From positions 1 to 55,528 of the forward strand of contig NZ_JANXUG010000027.1 of the NCBI RefSeq assembly GCF_025352015.1: a DNA stretch of 55,528 bases. Reading direction: 5' to 3'. Origin of the DNA: Flavobacterium sp. Its GTDB lineage: Bacteria > Bacteroidota > Bacteroidia > Flavobacteriales > Flavobacteriaceae. Each line of letters opens with the position of its first letter. Position 1 is the stretch's first letter. This document shows, piece by piece, positions 45,085 through 53,812 of the stretch. Position numbers and translations under genes: made by a program. The notes beneath the pieces were generated by a model. That model was not told the origin of the DNA, did no database searches, and saw only the letters and a list, made by a program, of their open reading frames with translations.

Positions 45085-46088
45085 CCGAGATTATAAAAGA
45101 ATCGCCAGCATTTACAGCACTTACCGATTTAGCAGCAGAACGTTTAGGCGGAAAGGTTTTATATAGTACAGATGATTTCTTCGCAGAAAAAGAAAACTTA
45201 ATCCTGCCAACAAGAGGCATTTTTATTACCGATAAATATACAGACAGAGGAAAATGGATGGACGGCTGGGAAAGTCGCCGCAAAAGAACTCCAGGAAACG
45301 ATTGGGCTGTAATTCAATTGGGTGTTTCAGGAAAAATTAGCGGTTTTGATATTGACACCAATTTCTTTTTAGGAAACCATCCGCCACATGCTTCGGTTGA
45401 AGCCATTAATTTGTCAAATGCCGATGGAATTACGGATTGGGAGAATTTAGCATGGAAAGAACTTCTGCCAAAATCCCATTTAGATGCAGGTTCGCAGAAT
45501 TTTTACGAATGCGAAAGCAATGAAATCTTTACGCATTTGCGTTTACATATTTATCCTGATGGCGGCGTAGCCCGTTTCCGGGTTTATGGGGAAGTTTTTA
45601 AAAACTGGGATGCTGTTTCGGCAAATGAAACAATAGATTTAACGGCTGCAATAAATGGCGGACAAGCAATTGCTTGCAACGATATGTTCTTCAGTGCAAT
45701 GAGCAACCTGATTATGCCTAATCGTGGTGCGAATATGGGAGACGGCTGGGAAACCAAAAGAAACCGTACACCAAATAATCGCGATTGGGTTATACTAAAA
45801 TTAGCACAAAGAGGAACGGTTGACAAAATAGTTGTCGACACCTGTCATTTTAAAGGAAACTATCCTGATAGTTGTTCGATTGAATGCTGTGTAAGCGATA
45901 ATGACGATTATGTTATCGATGGCGGTAATTGGCAGGTTTTATTACCACAACAAAAATTAAGTGCTGATAACGGACACGAATTTGTAAAAGAAATAAATAC
46001 GCATAGCGGAATAACGCACGTCAGATTGAGCATTTTCCCTGACGGTGGTATCAGCCGTTTACGATTGTTTGGTAAAATCAATAAGTAG
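45066..46088 (+). CDS. alc: allantoicase
   Basis: 340-residue enzyme converting allantoate to (S)-ureidoglycolate and urea. It is built of two homologous jelly-roll halves: LPTRGIFITD...MDGWESRRKRTPGNDWAVIQLG in the first (about 55-90) and MPNRGANMGDGWETKRNRTPNNRDWVILKL in the second (about 215-245). Each half is followed by a HLRLHIYPDGGVARFR / HVRLSIFPDGGISRLR strand pair. Length is typical. It starts inside the last codons of allB and ends one base into the puuD start, so the three are tightly coupled. Confidence 0.94.
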   Translation: MAFAKVTEIIKESPAFTALTDLAAERLGGKVLYSTDDFFAEKENLILPTRGIFITDKYTDRGKWMDGWESRRKRTPGNDWAVIQLGVSGKISGFDIDTNFFLGNHPPHASVEAINLSNADGITDWENLAWKELLPKSHLDAGSQNFYECESNEIFTHLRLHIYPDGGVARFRVYGEVFKNWDAVSANETIDLTAAINGGQAIACNDMFFSAMSNLIMPNRGANMGDGWETKRNRTPNNRDWVILKLAQRGTVDKIVVDTCHFKGNYPDSCSIECCVSDNDDYVIDGGNWQVLLPQQKLSADNGHEFVKEINTHSGITHVRLSIFPDGGISRLRLFGKINK

Positions 46089-47506
46089 TGTCAATAGGAA
46101 CCTTCGTAATAATTGTTTTGTATGTAGTGTATTTCAGCGTATTGGTTACGCTGGGCTATATGTCATACAAAATGCCCAACTTCATAAAAGGTAAATCCCA
46201 AAAAGACCCTGAAACGGATGATGATATCCGCAACACGAGCATGAATTATATTTATGCCGGAATGCTGATGGCCATTGTCGGAATCCTGATTAACACTTAT
46301 ATTCTTGTACAGGGGACACCATTGGAAGCGCAGATGATGGAATGGCTGAATATTGTCATTCGATTGATGCACATTACCTTCGGGATTGCCTGGATTGGTG
46401 CTTCGTTTTATTTTGTTTTCCTTGAAAATGCATTAAACCGTACAGAAGACGTACGTGATGAATTAGCCGGAAATCTTTGGGCAGTGCATGGTGGCGGGTT
46501 TTATTATCTAGAGAAATATAAAGTTGCGCCAAAGACAATTCCGAAACACCTGCATTGGTTCAAATACGAAGCCTATTTTACATGGCTATCTGGTTTTTGC
46601 TTGCTGTTCGTGGTTTATTATTTTAATGCTTCTGCTTTCTTAATAGATAAGAATGTTTTGGACATTACGGCAACGGAAGGAATCCTAATCGGAGTTAGTT
46701 CGTTTGTAGTTGGCTGGCTGATTTACGACAAGATGTGCAAATCATCACTAATCAAAAATCAATTGACATTTGCGGTAATTGGTTTTGTATTCCTGATTGC
46801 ATTTGCCTGGTTCTATTGTCATATATTCAGTGCGCGTGCAGCGTACATTCATTTTGGAGCGATGATTGGAAGCCTTATGGTTGCCAATGTGTTCTTTGTG
46901 ATTATTCCAGGACAAAAGGAAATGGTGGGTTGTGCAAAATTAGGCATTCCGTTAGATCCGAGTTTAGGAAAAAAAGCATTGGCACGTTCCTTACACAACA
47001 ATTATTTTACACTTCCTGTATTGTTCGTGATGGTAAGTAATCACTTTCCGTCTACCTTTGGGTATGAATATCCGTGGCTGATACTGGCGATAATTTCACT
47101 TGGAGCAGCAGGTGTAAAACACTATCTGAATCTAAAAGAACAAAAGCAGCTCAACGTATGGATTCTCCCGGTTTCGGTTGTGATTCTTTTGGCAGCCTGC
47201 TTTATTTCGGCGCCAAGCACTAATCCGTATGAATGTAAAAAAGAAGTAAGCATTACAGAAGTTCAGACGATTGTTCAAAAGCGTTGTGTACAATGCCACT
47301 CATCATCGCCAACTGACGATGTTTATAAAACGGCTCCCAACGGAGTAAAATATGATACGCCAGAGGATATTTACAATAAAAGAGATTTGATTATGCAGCG
47401 CGTGGTTGTTACCAAAACAATGCCTCAAAATAATAAAACCAACATCACCGAAGAAGAACGAAACATGATTCGGTGTTGGATTGAACAAGGTGCGAGCCTA
47501 AAATAA
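46088..47506 (+). CDS. puuD: urate hydroxylase PuuD (membrane, cytochrome c-tailed)
   Basis: 472-residue membrane protein of the PuuD family, which oxidises urate to 5-hydroxyisourate and passes electrons to the respiratory chain instead of making peroxide. About eight helices precede a C-terminal cytochrome c domain with heme motif CVQCHS (near residue 400) and a distal Met in MPQNNKTNITEEE. It uses a GTG start overlapping the allantoicase stop by one base. It replaces the soluble uricase found in other organisms. It requires cytochrome c maturation genes, not seen here. Confidence 0.9.
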   Translation: MSIGTFVIIVLYVVYFSVLVTLGYMSYKMPNFIKGKSQKDPETDDDIRNTSMNYIYAGMLMAIVGILINTYILVQGTPLEAQMMEWLNIVIRLMHITFGIAWIGASFYFVFLENALNRTEDVRDELAGNLWAVHGGGFYYLEKYKVAPKTIPKHLHWFKYEAYFTWLSGFCLLFVVYYFNASAFLIDKNVLDITATEGILIGVSSFVVGWLIYDKMCKSSLIKNQLTFAVIGFVFLIAFAWFYCHIFSARAAYIHFGAMIGSLMVANVFFVIIPGQKEMVGCAKLGIPLDPSLGKKALARSLHNNYFTLPVLFVMVSNHFPSTFGYEYPWLILAIISLGAAGVKHYLNLKEQKQLNVWILPVSVVILLAACFISAPSTNPYECKKEVSITEVQTIVQKRCVQCHSSSPTDDVYKTAPNGVKYDTPEDIYNKRDLIMQRVVVTKTMPQNNKTNITEEERNMIRCWIEQGASLK

Positions 47507-47512
47507 AACGTT

Positions 47513-48355
47513 ATGAATTTAACTGCATTTAATAATTTAGATAAAGAATCGGCAATAAAGGAATTATTCGCTTGTTGTGGTTCAAACCGATGGGCAGATG
47601 GAATGATGAAAAACTTTCCATTTACATCCGAAAAGCAATTGGTGCATTTGTCTTCCCAAATATGGTATGACGAATGTACTGAATCGGATTGGCGTGAATC
47701 ATTCACATATCATCCGAAAATTGGCGATGTCAAAAGCCTGACTGAAAAGTTTGCTGGCAAAGAACAAGCCGGAGTTGCAGTGGCGACTCACCAGACCATA
47801 GAAGCTTTGGCGAAAGCCAATATCGATTATGAAAATAAATTCGGTTTCATTTTCATTGTTTGCGCTACCGGAAAATCAGCAACAGAAATGTTGGCTCTGT
47901 TAGAAGATAGATTGCAGAACACCGCCGAAGAAGAACTTCATATTGCAATGGGCGAACAGCAAAAAATTTCCATCATCCGTTTTAAAAAGATGCTGCCAGA
48001 CGGCGATTTCAGTTTCCTTAAAGTAAGTCAAATCACAACACACGTTTTAGATACTTCGACTGGAATTCCCGGAAAGAACATATCAATAAGGTTACAGGCT
48101 TTCCGTAATAATACTTGGCAAACCATAACACAGGGCATTACCAATGTTGACGGCAGGATTCCAGATTTACTTCCGCAACAGCGAAACCTTAAACCTGATG
48201 CTTATAAAATGGTTTTCGATACCGGAAGCTATTATTCAAACACCAAAACCTTTTACCCAAAGGTGGAAATCATTTTCAGCACTTTTGACGAAACGCATTA
48301 TCATGTGCCTTTGTTAGTTAATCCTTTTGGATATAGTACTTACAGAGGAAGTTAA
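47513..48355 (+). CDS. uraD: fused OHCU decarboxylase (UraD) and 5-hydroxyisourate hydrolase (UraH)
   Basis: 280 residues. Residues 1 to about 164 are OHCU decarboxylase, with catalytic His in SFTYHPKIGD and the RWADGMM segment. Residues about 168-280 are the transthyretin-like 5-hydroxyisourate hydrolase: SQITTHVLDTSTGIPG at its start and the invariant C-terminal YRGS. The pair performs the two steps that turn the PuuD product stereospecifically into S-allantoin. Fusion order is decarboxylase first, the same order as the animal/plant allantoin synthase type. It lies 6 bp after puuD. Confidence 0.93.
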   Translation: MNLTAFNNLDKESAIKELFACCGSNRWADGMMKNFPFTSEKQLVHLSSQIWYDECTESDWRESFTYHPKIGDVKSLTEKFAGKEQAGVAVATHQTIEALAKANIDYENKFGFIFIVCATGKSATEMLALLEDRLQNTAEEELHIAMGEQQKISIIRFKKMLPDGDFSFLKVSQITTHVLDTSTGIPGKNISIRLQAFRNNTWQTITQGITNVDGRIPDLLPQQRNLKPDAYKMVFDTGSYYSNTKTFYPKVEIIFSTFDETHYHVPLLVNPFGYSTYRGS

Positions 48356-48419
48356 GGTGAGAGAAAAGGAGCAAGAAGCAAGAGAAAAGAATATAGAGAA
48401 CAGACTAGAAGTAATTATT

Positions 48420-49754
48420 ATGACTATACCATCAAATAAAAAAGAACAATTGTTCAACAGTTTAAGCAAAGCCAATAACACTTTCAACGATATTTATCCT
48501 GGTGACAGAAGCGAGCGTCAACCCGTGCATACCTTGTATGGTGGTGCGAACCTTTTTAAATCTGATACTCCTATTCTTTTGGGAAAAAGAGCGTTAGAAA
48601 TATTAGAAACCTATGCACACAATCATGAAGTTTTTGGAAAAGCTTTTGGACTGACTGGCGGAAACGAGTTTAGCAAACGTATTTATGATAAGGTGGTTGC
48701 CAAATTAAAATCGGAAGCCATTGAAGATTTCCGTATTGATTTTGAAGACGGTTACGGAAACCGCAGCAATGAAGAGGAAGATGCAACGGCTGAATCTACT
48801 GCGAAAGAAGTTGCCAAAGGAATGAAAGACAAAACACTTTCGCCTTTTATTGGTATCCGCATCAAACCATTTACTGAAGAGATGAAAGAAAGAGGATTGC
48901 GTACACTGGATATTTTTGTTTCGACTTTAGTAAAGGAAACTGGCGGAATTTTACCAGACAATTTTGTCGTGATGTTACCAAAAGTTACCATTCCAGAGCA
49001 ACCGGAAACCTTGGCAAATTTCTTTACCATTTTAGAAGACGAATTAGGTTTGGTAAAAGGAACTCTGAAAATGGAAATGATGGTCGAAACCACGCAAGCT
49101 ATTATGGATATTGACGGAACAAACCCTTTATACCGATTTATAAAAGCCGCTCAAGGTCGTTGCATCGCAATGCATTTTGGAACTTACGATTATACCGCAA
49201 GCTGCAGCATTACGGCGAAATATCAGGAAATGGATCATCCTGTTTGCGATTTTGCGCATCATGTGACTAAAGTTGCTCTGGCTCATACCGGAATATGGTT
49301 GAGCGATGGCGCTACGAATACAATGCCTATTGGTCCGCACCGTGGTAATTTGACTCCGGCACAGGAAAAAGAAAACCAAGAAGTCGTTCACCGAGCGTGG
49401 AAAAAAGGTTACAATCACATTCGACACTCGTTGTGGAATGGGTATTACCAAGGTTGGGATTTAAATCCTGCTCAATTCCCAATGCGTTATGCTGCAGTTT
49501 ATGCGTTCTTTTTGGAAAGCTATGACGACGCCGTTGACCGTTTAAAAACTTTTGTGGAAAAAGCAGCCCGTGCTACTTTGATTGGAGATCTATTTGACGA
49601 TGCCGCTACAGGACAAGGATTATTAAACTATTTCCTTCGTGCCCTAAACAGCGGCGCAATTACCGAAGAAGAAGTCTTGGCAACAGGATTGACTTTGGAT
49701 GAGATTAGAGGGCGTTCGTTTAAGAAGATTCTGGAGAATAGAGCTGGGAAATAG
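48420..49754 (+). CDS. DUF6986 family (CitE/aldolase-like TIM-barrel) protein
   Basis: 444-residue protein of unproven function, sometimes labelled phosphoenolpyruvate kinase without evidence. I start at ATG 48420 (MTIPSNKKEQ); the frame extends up through uraD/H but that part is a GA-rich spacer. Features resemble HpcH/CitE lyases: FRIDFEDGYGNR (acidic, near 100), IGIRIKPF (Arg), FVVMLPKV, and a metal Glu in KMEMMVETTQAIMD with an Asp in HFGTYDYTAS. Those enzymes use Mg and 2-oxo acids or glyoxylate. It is the last gene of the purine operon, directly after the steps that yield ureidoglycolate, suggesting action on ureidoglycolate or glyoxylate; this is inference. Confidence 0.72.
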   Translation: MTIPSNKKEQLFNSLSKANNTFNDIYPGDRSERQPVHTLYGGANLFKSDTPILLGKRALEILETYAHNHEVFGKAFGLTGGNEFSKRIYDKVVAKLKSEAIEDFRIDFEDGYGNRSNEEEDATAESTAKEVAKGMKDKTLSPFIGIRIKPFTEEMKERGLRTLDIFVSTLVKETGGILPDNFVVMLPKVTIPEQPETLANFFTILEDELGLVKGTLKMEMMVETTQAIMDIDGTNPLYRFIKAAQGRCIAMHFGTYDYTASCSITAKYQEMDHPVCDFAHHVTKVALAHTGIWLSDGATNTMPIGPHRGNLTPAQEKENQEVVHRAWKKGYNHIRHSLWNGYYQGWDLNPAQFPMRYAAVYAFFLESYDDAVDRLKTFVEKAARATLIGDLFDDAATGQGLLNYFLRALNSGAITEEEVLATGLTLDEIRGRSFKKILENRAGK

Positions 49755-49763
49755 TATTTGTCT

Positions 49764-49781
49764 TTCCCGCGCAGGCGGGAA
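49764..49781. repeat. palindromic repeat TTCCCGCGCAGGCGGGAA
   Basis: TTCCCGC, four-base loop, GCGGGAA. It starts 10 bp after the DUF6986 stop codon, is unusually GC-rich for the region, and has no T run after it. The type resembles interspersed extragenic palindromes of Flavobacterium; it may still slow or end transcription. Confidence 0.6.
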
Positions 49782-49890
49782 TCTATATTCTAGATTAAAG
49801 AAAACTGCATTATTCCGGTTGAAGTTTTTTTTCAAGCCACATTTATTGACTATTATCTGTAGATTGTATTCTTAATTAAAATGTATAGGC

Positions 49891-49898
49891 TATATTTG
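49891..49898 (+). promoter_or_regulatory. candidate promoter of the 57-residue membrane protein
   Basis: TATATTTG, exact TAnnTTTG, 46 bases before the ATG at 49945. A TTG lies 24 bases upstream, slightly wide. Confidence 0.45.
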
Positions 49899-49944
49899 AA
49901 TATCTGAAACAATCTAATTTCGGAAAATCACCTAAACTAATTAT

Positions 49945-50118
49945 ATGAACTACCCTTCAGCACCAACGAAAATTACCTGGATTATTGGATTAATTTGCGG
50001 TATACTTGGAATTATTGGACACTTCGCAGATGTTCAAATATTAAAAGAACACAATTACACGTTATTACTTATTGGATTTATTGCTTTGGCAGTCGGAACT
50101 ACTGTAAAGGGAATTTAG
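49945..50118 (+). CDS. small membrane protein, 57 residues
   Basis: Short open frame MNYPSAPTKITWIIGLICGI... with two predicted membrane helices (about 10-28 and 38-54) separated by a polar turn FADVQILKEHN. It ends VKGI and a TAG. Sequence, hydrophobic periodicity and the upstream TATATTTG element argue that it is real. I do not recognise a function. It is flanked by two purine-catabolism operons and converges on xdhB, so it may be unrelated cargo. Confidence 0.6.
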   Translation: MNYPSAPTKITWIIGLICGILGIIGHFADVQILKEHNYTLLLIGFIALAVGTTVKGI

Positions 50119-50149
50119 ACAGCGGAACTTTTACCAATAAACGTAAAAC

Positions 50150-52399
50150 CTATTCCTTTTTATACAAATCCATCAAAACCTTTTCCGGGGTGTAAGGTGC
50201 ATTTACAGCCAAATCTGCGTTGGGATTAAAAGCTTTTACTGCATTTCGAATAGCAAAATAGGCTCCGATTCCATACATTAACGGAGGCTCACCAACGGCT
50301 TTTGATTTTTTGATGGCGAGTTCGTGACCTTCTGTTTCAAGGTGTTGGATATTGATTTCCTTTGGCACCGAATAAATATCGGGAACTTTATAAGTTGACA
50401 ATGCATTGGATACTAATCTTCCTTGGTCATTGTAGACGATTTCTTCTAACGTCATCCAACCAATTCCTTGAACCAAACCGCCTTCAATTTGTCCGTTGTC
50501 AATCGTTGGGTTCATACTTTTCCCGAAATCGTGCACGATGTTTACACTGTCAAAATCGTAAGTTCCTTTAAGGCAGTCAACCGTAACTTCATGAATCGAA
50601 GTTCCGTAAACGTGATACGCAAACGGATGTCCTTTTTCCTTGGTTTTATCGTAATGAATAGTTGGCGTGGCGTAATGTGAATTCTCCGTAAGTGCCACTC
50701 TCATTACGTGTGCTTTCATCACCAAATCCTTCCAGCTGATTTCTGTAGCCTTCTCATTGGCAAAAACAAATTCATCATTAATTTGCAATGCGGCAGTATT
50801 CAATTCGGTTTCCGCAACTTTTAGTAATCTCGACAGTAAAGCGTTACACGCCATTTGCAAAGCTTTTCCGTTTAAGTCGGCTCCGGCACTCGCTGCTGTT
50901 GGCGAGGTATTAGCAACACGCAACGTATTGGTAGATTCTATTCGGACACGATTTGCGCGTATCCCGAAAGTCTCGGTTACAATTTGAAGCATTTTAGTAT
51001 TTAATCCTTGTCCCATTTCAACTCCACCGGTACTTACCACAACGCTTCCGTCATGGTAAATGTGTACCAAAGCGCGAGCGTGATTCATCATCGTGTTGGT
51101 AAATGAAATTCCGAAACAAATCGGCTGAACTGCTAATCCTTTTTTGAAACGTTTATTATCTTTATTGAATGCTTCGACTCTTGCTTTTTGTGCTTCATAA
51201 TCATAGCTTTTCATGCAGGTTTCCCAAGTATTGGTCGCTTCTACCTGTTGTAGAATTTGTCCATACGAAAGTTCGTCGTCTTCTTTTACGAGATTCATTT
51301 TCTGAATTACAGCAGGAGAAACTCCTAAACTTTCGGCAGCTTTTACAATGGCAGCTTCTATGACAAATTTCCCTTGTGGTCCACCAAATCCTCGGAAAGC
51401 CGTGTTTGGAGGTAAATTAGTTTTACAGCTGTATGCTTTCGCAATCACATTCGGAATAAAATACGCATTTGTCGAATGGAATAATGTTCGCTCCATAACT
51501 GCTGGCGACAAATCGGCTGCCGCTCCGGCATTTTGGTAATGCGTTACTTCGTAAGCTATGATTTTAAGGTCTTTATCCAAACCAATCTTAAAATCGGCTG
51601 AATACGGATGCCGTTTTCCAGTCATTCGCATGTCATCCATTCGATTCATCGACATTTTTACCGGTTTGTGCAGAATCTGACAAGCCAACGCTACCATAAC
51701 TGCCCAAGGTGTAGCTTGGTCTTCTTTTCCACCAAAACCGCCACCAAGACGAACCGTATCGATTTCAATCTTGTGCATCGGAATTCCTAAAACCTGCGCT
51801 ACCATTCGTTGAACGGCTGTTGGACCTTGAGTAGATGATGATATGAGAATGCTTCCGTCTTCTTTTGGACGAGCGTAAGCACCTTGCGTTTCTATGTATA
51901 AATGTTCCTGCCCGTTAACGTCGCTTCTTCCTTCAAAAACGTGTTCACATTTTGCCCAAGCGGATTCGGTGTCACCTAATTTGAATTGTCTTGGCGGCAT
52001 GATTAATTTGCCTTTCGCCTGTGCTTCTCTTGGGTCAACAATTACAGGAAGTTCTTCGAATTCGACTTTAATCAATTTTGCTGCCATTCGGCAATGATGC
52101 TCGGAAGTTCCGACAATTAAAGCGATTACCTGTCCACGAAAGTGAACTTCATCTTCGGCAAATAAAGGTTCATCAGGAATAATTCCGCCAATTTGGTTTT
52201 GACCAGGAATGTCTTTGGCTGTTAAAATTGAAACAATTCCGTGACTGTTTAAGGCATTTGTGTAATCTATGCTCTTAATTTTGGCGTGTGCTACCGTCGA
52301 ATCGAAAGGAAGTGCATATAAAGTACCTTTTAGTTCCTGAATATCGTCAAGATAAATGGATTTCCCTTTTACGTGATTATGTGCGTCTATATTAATCAT
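50150..52399 (-). CDS. xdhB: xanthine dehydrogenase, molybdopterin-binding subunit
   Basis: 749-residue large subunit that binds Moco and oxidises hypoxanthine and xanthine to urate. Recognisable elements are GGGFGGKEDQATP and FRGFGGPQG (cofactor binding), GVEMGQGLNTKM, and the catalytic Glu in KAVGEPPLMYGIGAYFAIRNA. Arg in NTAFRGF fits a purine pocket. The N-terminus GKSIYLDDI starts at the mature domain, so the Fe-S/FAD part is in the separate XdhA, whose gene overlaps by 4 bp. Sulfurated Moco would be supplied by the xdhC operon. Confidence 0.94.
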   Translation of the reverse strand: MINIDAHNHVKGKSIYLDDIQELKGTLYALPFDSTVAHAKIKSIDYTNALNSHGIVSILTAKDIPGQNQIGGIIPDEPLFAEDEVHFRGQVIALIVGTSEHHCRMAAKLIKVEFEELPVIVDPREAQAKGKLIMPPRQFKLGDTESAWAKCEHVFEGRSDVNGQEHLYIETQGAYARPKEDGSILISSSTQGPTAVQRMVAQVLGIPMHKIEIDTVRLGGGFGGKEDQATPWAVMVALACQILHKPVKMSMNRMDDMRMTGKRHPYSADFKIGLDKDLKIIAYEVTHYQNAGAAADLSPAVMERTLFHSTNAYFIPNVIAKAYSCKTNLPPNTAFRGFGGPQGKFVIEAAIVKAAESLGVSPAVIQKMNLVKEDDELSYGQILQQVEATNTWETCMKSYDYEAQKARVEAFNKDNKRFKKGLAVQPICFGISFTNTMMNHARALVHIYHDGSVVVSTGGVEMGQGLNTKMLQIVTETFGIRANRVRIESTNTLRVANTSPTAASAGADLNGKALQMACNALLSRLLKVAETELNTAALQINDEFVFANEKATEISWKDLVMKAHVMRVALTENSHYATPTIHYDKTKEKGHPFAYHVYGTSIHEVTVDCLKGTYDFDSVNIVHDFGKSMNPTIDNGQIEGGLVQGIGWMTLEEIVYNDQGRLVSNALSTYKVPDIYSVPKEINIQHLETEGHELAIKKSKAVGEPPLMYGIGAYFAIRNAVKAFNPNADLAVNAPYTPEKVLMDLYKKE

Positions 52400-53799
52400 A
52401 TCAGGTCTTCCATTTTAATAGTTTCAGGAAATAGTTCGATAAAATGGCTGAAGAACAATTGACGTCCCAATAATCTTTTGTAAGCTTCTGTTCCACGTGC
52501 ATCGCTTATTGGCGATAGTTCGGTTTGCAGGATTTGTTCTGCTTCTTTTATGACTGAAACTGTGATTGCTTTGTTTGTCAAAAATTCGCTGGTCTTCGCC
52601 AGATATTTTGGGATTGGTCCTACTCCACCCATTGAAGCACGCGCTTCGGTGATAGTATTTCCATTGCTGGAAATTGTCATTGCTGAATTCACGCTGGCGA
52701 TATCCAAATATTGTCTTTTACAGACTTTTTCGAAATTGAATTTCGTTCCGTTGGTTGGTAATTCAAAAGCGATTTCGGTGATGATTTCGTCTGGTTTCTT
52801 ATCAAGTTGTTTGTAGCCTAAATAGAAATCTTTGAGCAATACTTTTCGACTTACATTTTCTTTATTGGTCAATGTTAGTTGTGATTTCATTGCCAAAAGA
52901 ATAATCGTAAAATCTCCTATTGGCGAACCGTTGGCGATATTTCCGGCAATGGTTGCAATGTTTCGGATTGGTGTTGACGAAAGTAATTTTAAGTGTTTGT
53001 ACCAATTCGGAATCGCATCTAACAACGTTTTATTCTCCATTAAATCGGTTACGGTTGCTGACGATTTTAGGATGCAGGTATTTCCGTTGAATGAAATTCC
53101 GTTAAGTTCGCTTTTATCGAATAAATAATCCAAATCGAAATCGTGCAATTCGTCATGTTTCTGAACATATAAATCGGTTCCACCACCAATTGGAATCCTA
53201 CCATTTGAATTGTATGATTCAGTTTTTATTGCTTTTACTCTTGCTTCAATACCTAAAAAATAATCAGGAACAAATTCGTTGGTAACGAGCCACTGCAGTG
53301 AATTGTTTTGGTCTTTCGTTAGTAATTTTTCAGCTAATTGTGCCGAAGCCCTTTCAATGGTTTTGTAGCCTGTGCATCTACAAATATTCCCATCAATCGC
53401 ACTAATTGCAGTTTCCAAAGTTGGTGCAGTACATGTCAGCGCATAACCACACATTGAGTTTACAAAACCAGGCGTACAGAATCCGCATTGGGTTCCCGAG
53501 CAGTCGACCATGGCTTGCTGTGCCTGATTTAATTTATCCGGTAAGTTTAAACCTTCGACCGTAACGACATGTTTTCCGTGAACGTTTGGTAATGGCGTTA
53601 AGCAGGAAGTAGCACTCATGTATTCGAGTTTTCCGTCTTTCATCGATCCAATCAAAATGGTACATGCACCGCAATCGCCTTCACGGCAACCGATTTTTGT
53701 ACCGCGTAAGTTTTCGTCATAACGAACAAAATCAAGCAGCGTGGTACTTGCCGGCTTGTCGGTTTTGATGAGTTGATTGTTTAAAATAAATTGAATCAT
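52396..53799 (-). CDS. xdhA: xanthine dehydrogenase, iron-sulfur/FAD subunit
   Basis: 467 residues. The N-terminal ferredoxin-like domain carries GCREGDCGACTILIG. The helical second [2Fe-2S] domain has QCGFCTPGF and CRCTGY (to about 155). The FAD domain (about 175-345) has GGGTDLY and ATIAGNIANGSPIGD. A CO-dehydrogenase-flavoprotein C-terminal domain follows. It passes electrons from Moco in XdhB to NAD or another acceptor. It lies 13 bp after guaD and overlaps xdhB by 4 bp: one operon. Confidence 0.95.
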   Translation of the reverse strand: MIQFILNNQLIKTDKPASTTLLDFVRYDENLRGTKIGCREGDCGACTILIGSMKDGKLEYMSATSCLTPLPNVHGKHVVTVEGLNLPDKLNQAQQAMVDCSGTQCGFCTPGFVNSMCGYALTCTAPTLETAISAIDGNICRCTGYKTIERASAQLAEKLLTKDQNNSLQWLVTNEFVPDYFLGIEARVKAIKTESYNSNGRIPIGGGTDLYVQKHDELHDFDLDYLFDKSELNGISFNGNTCILKSSATVTDLMENKTLLDAIPNWYKHLKLLSSTPIRNIATIAGNIANGSPIGDFTIILLAMKSQLTLTNKENVSRKVLLKDFYLGYKQLDKKPDEIITEIAFELPTNGTKFNFEKVCKRQYLDIASVNSAMTISSNGNTITEARASMGGVGPIPKYLAKTSEFLTNKAITVSVIKEAEQILQTELSPISDARGTEAYKRLLGRQLFFSHFIELFPETIKMEDLI

Positions 53800-53812
53800 G
53801 CTGATTTAGAAT

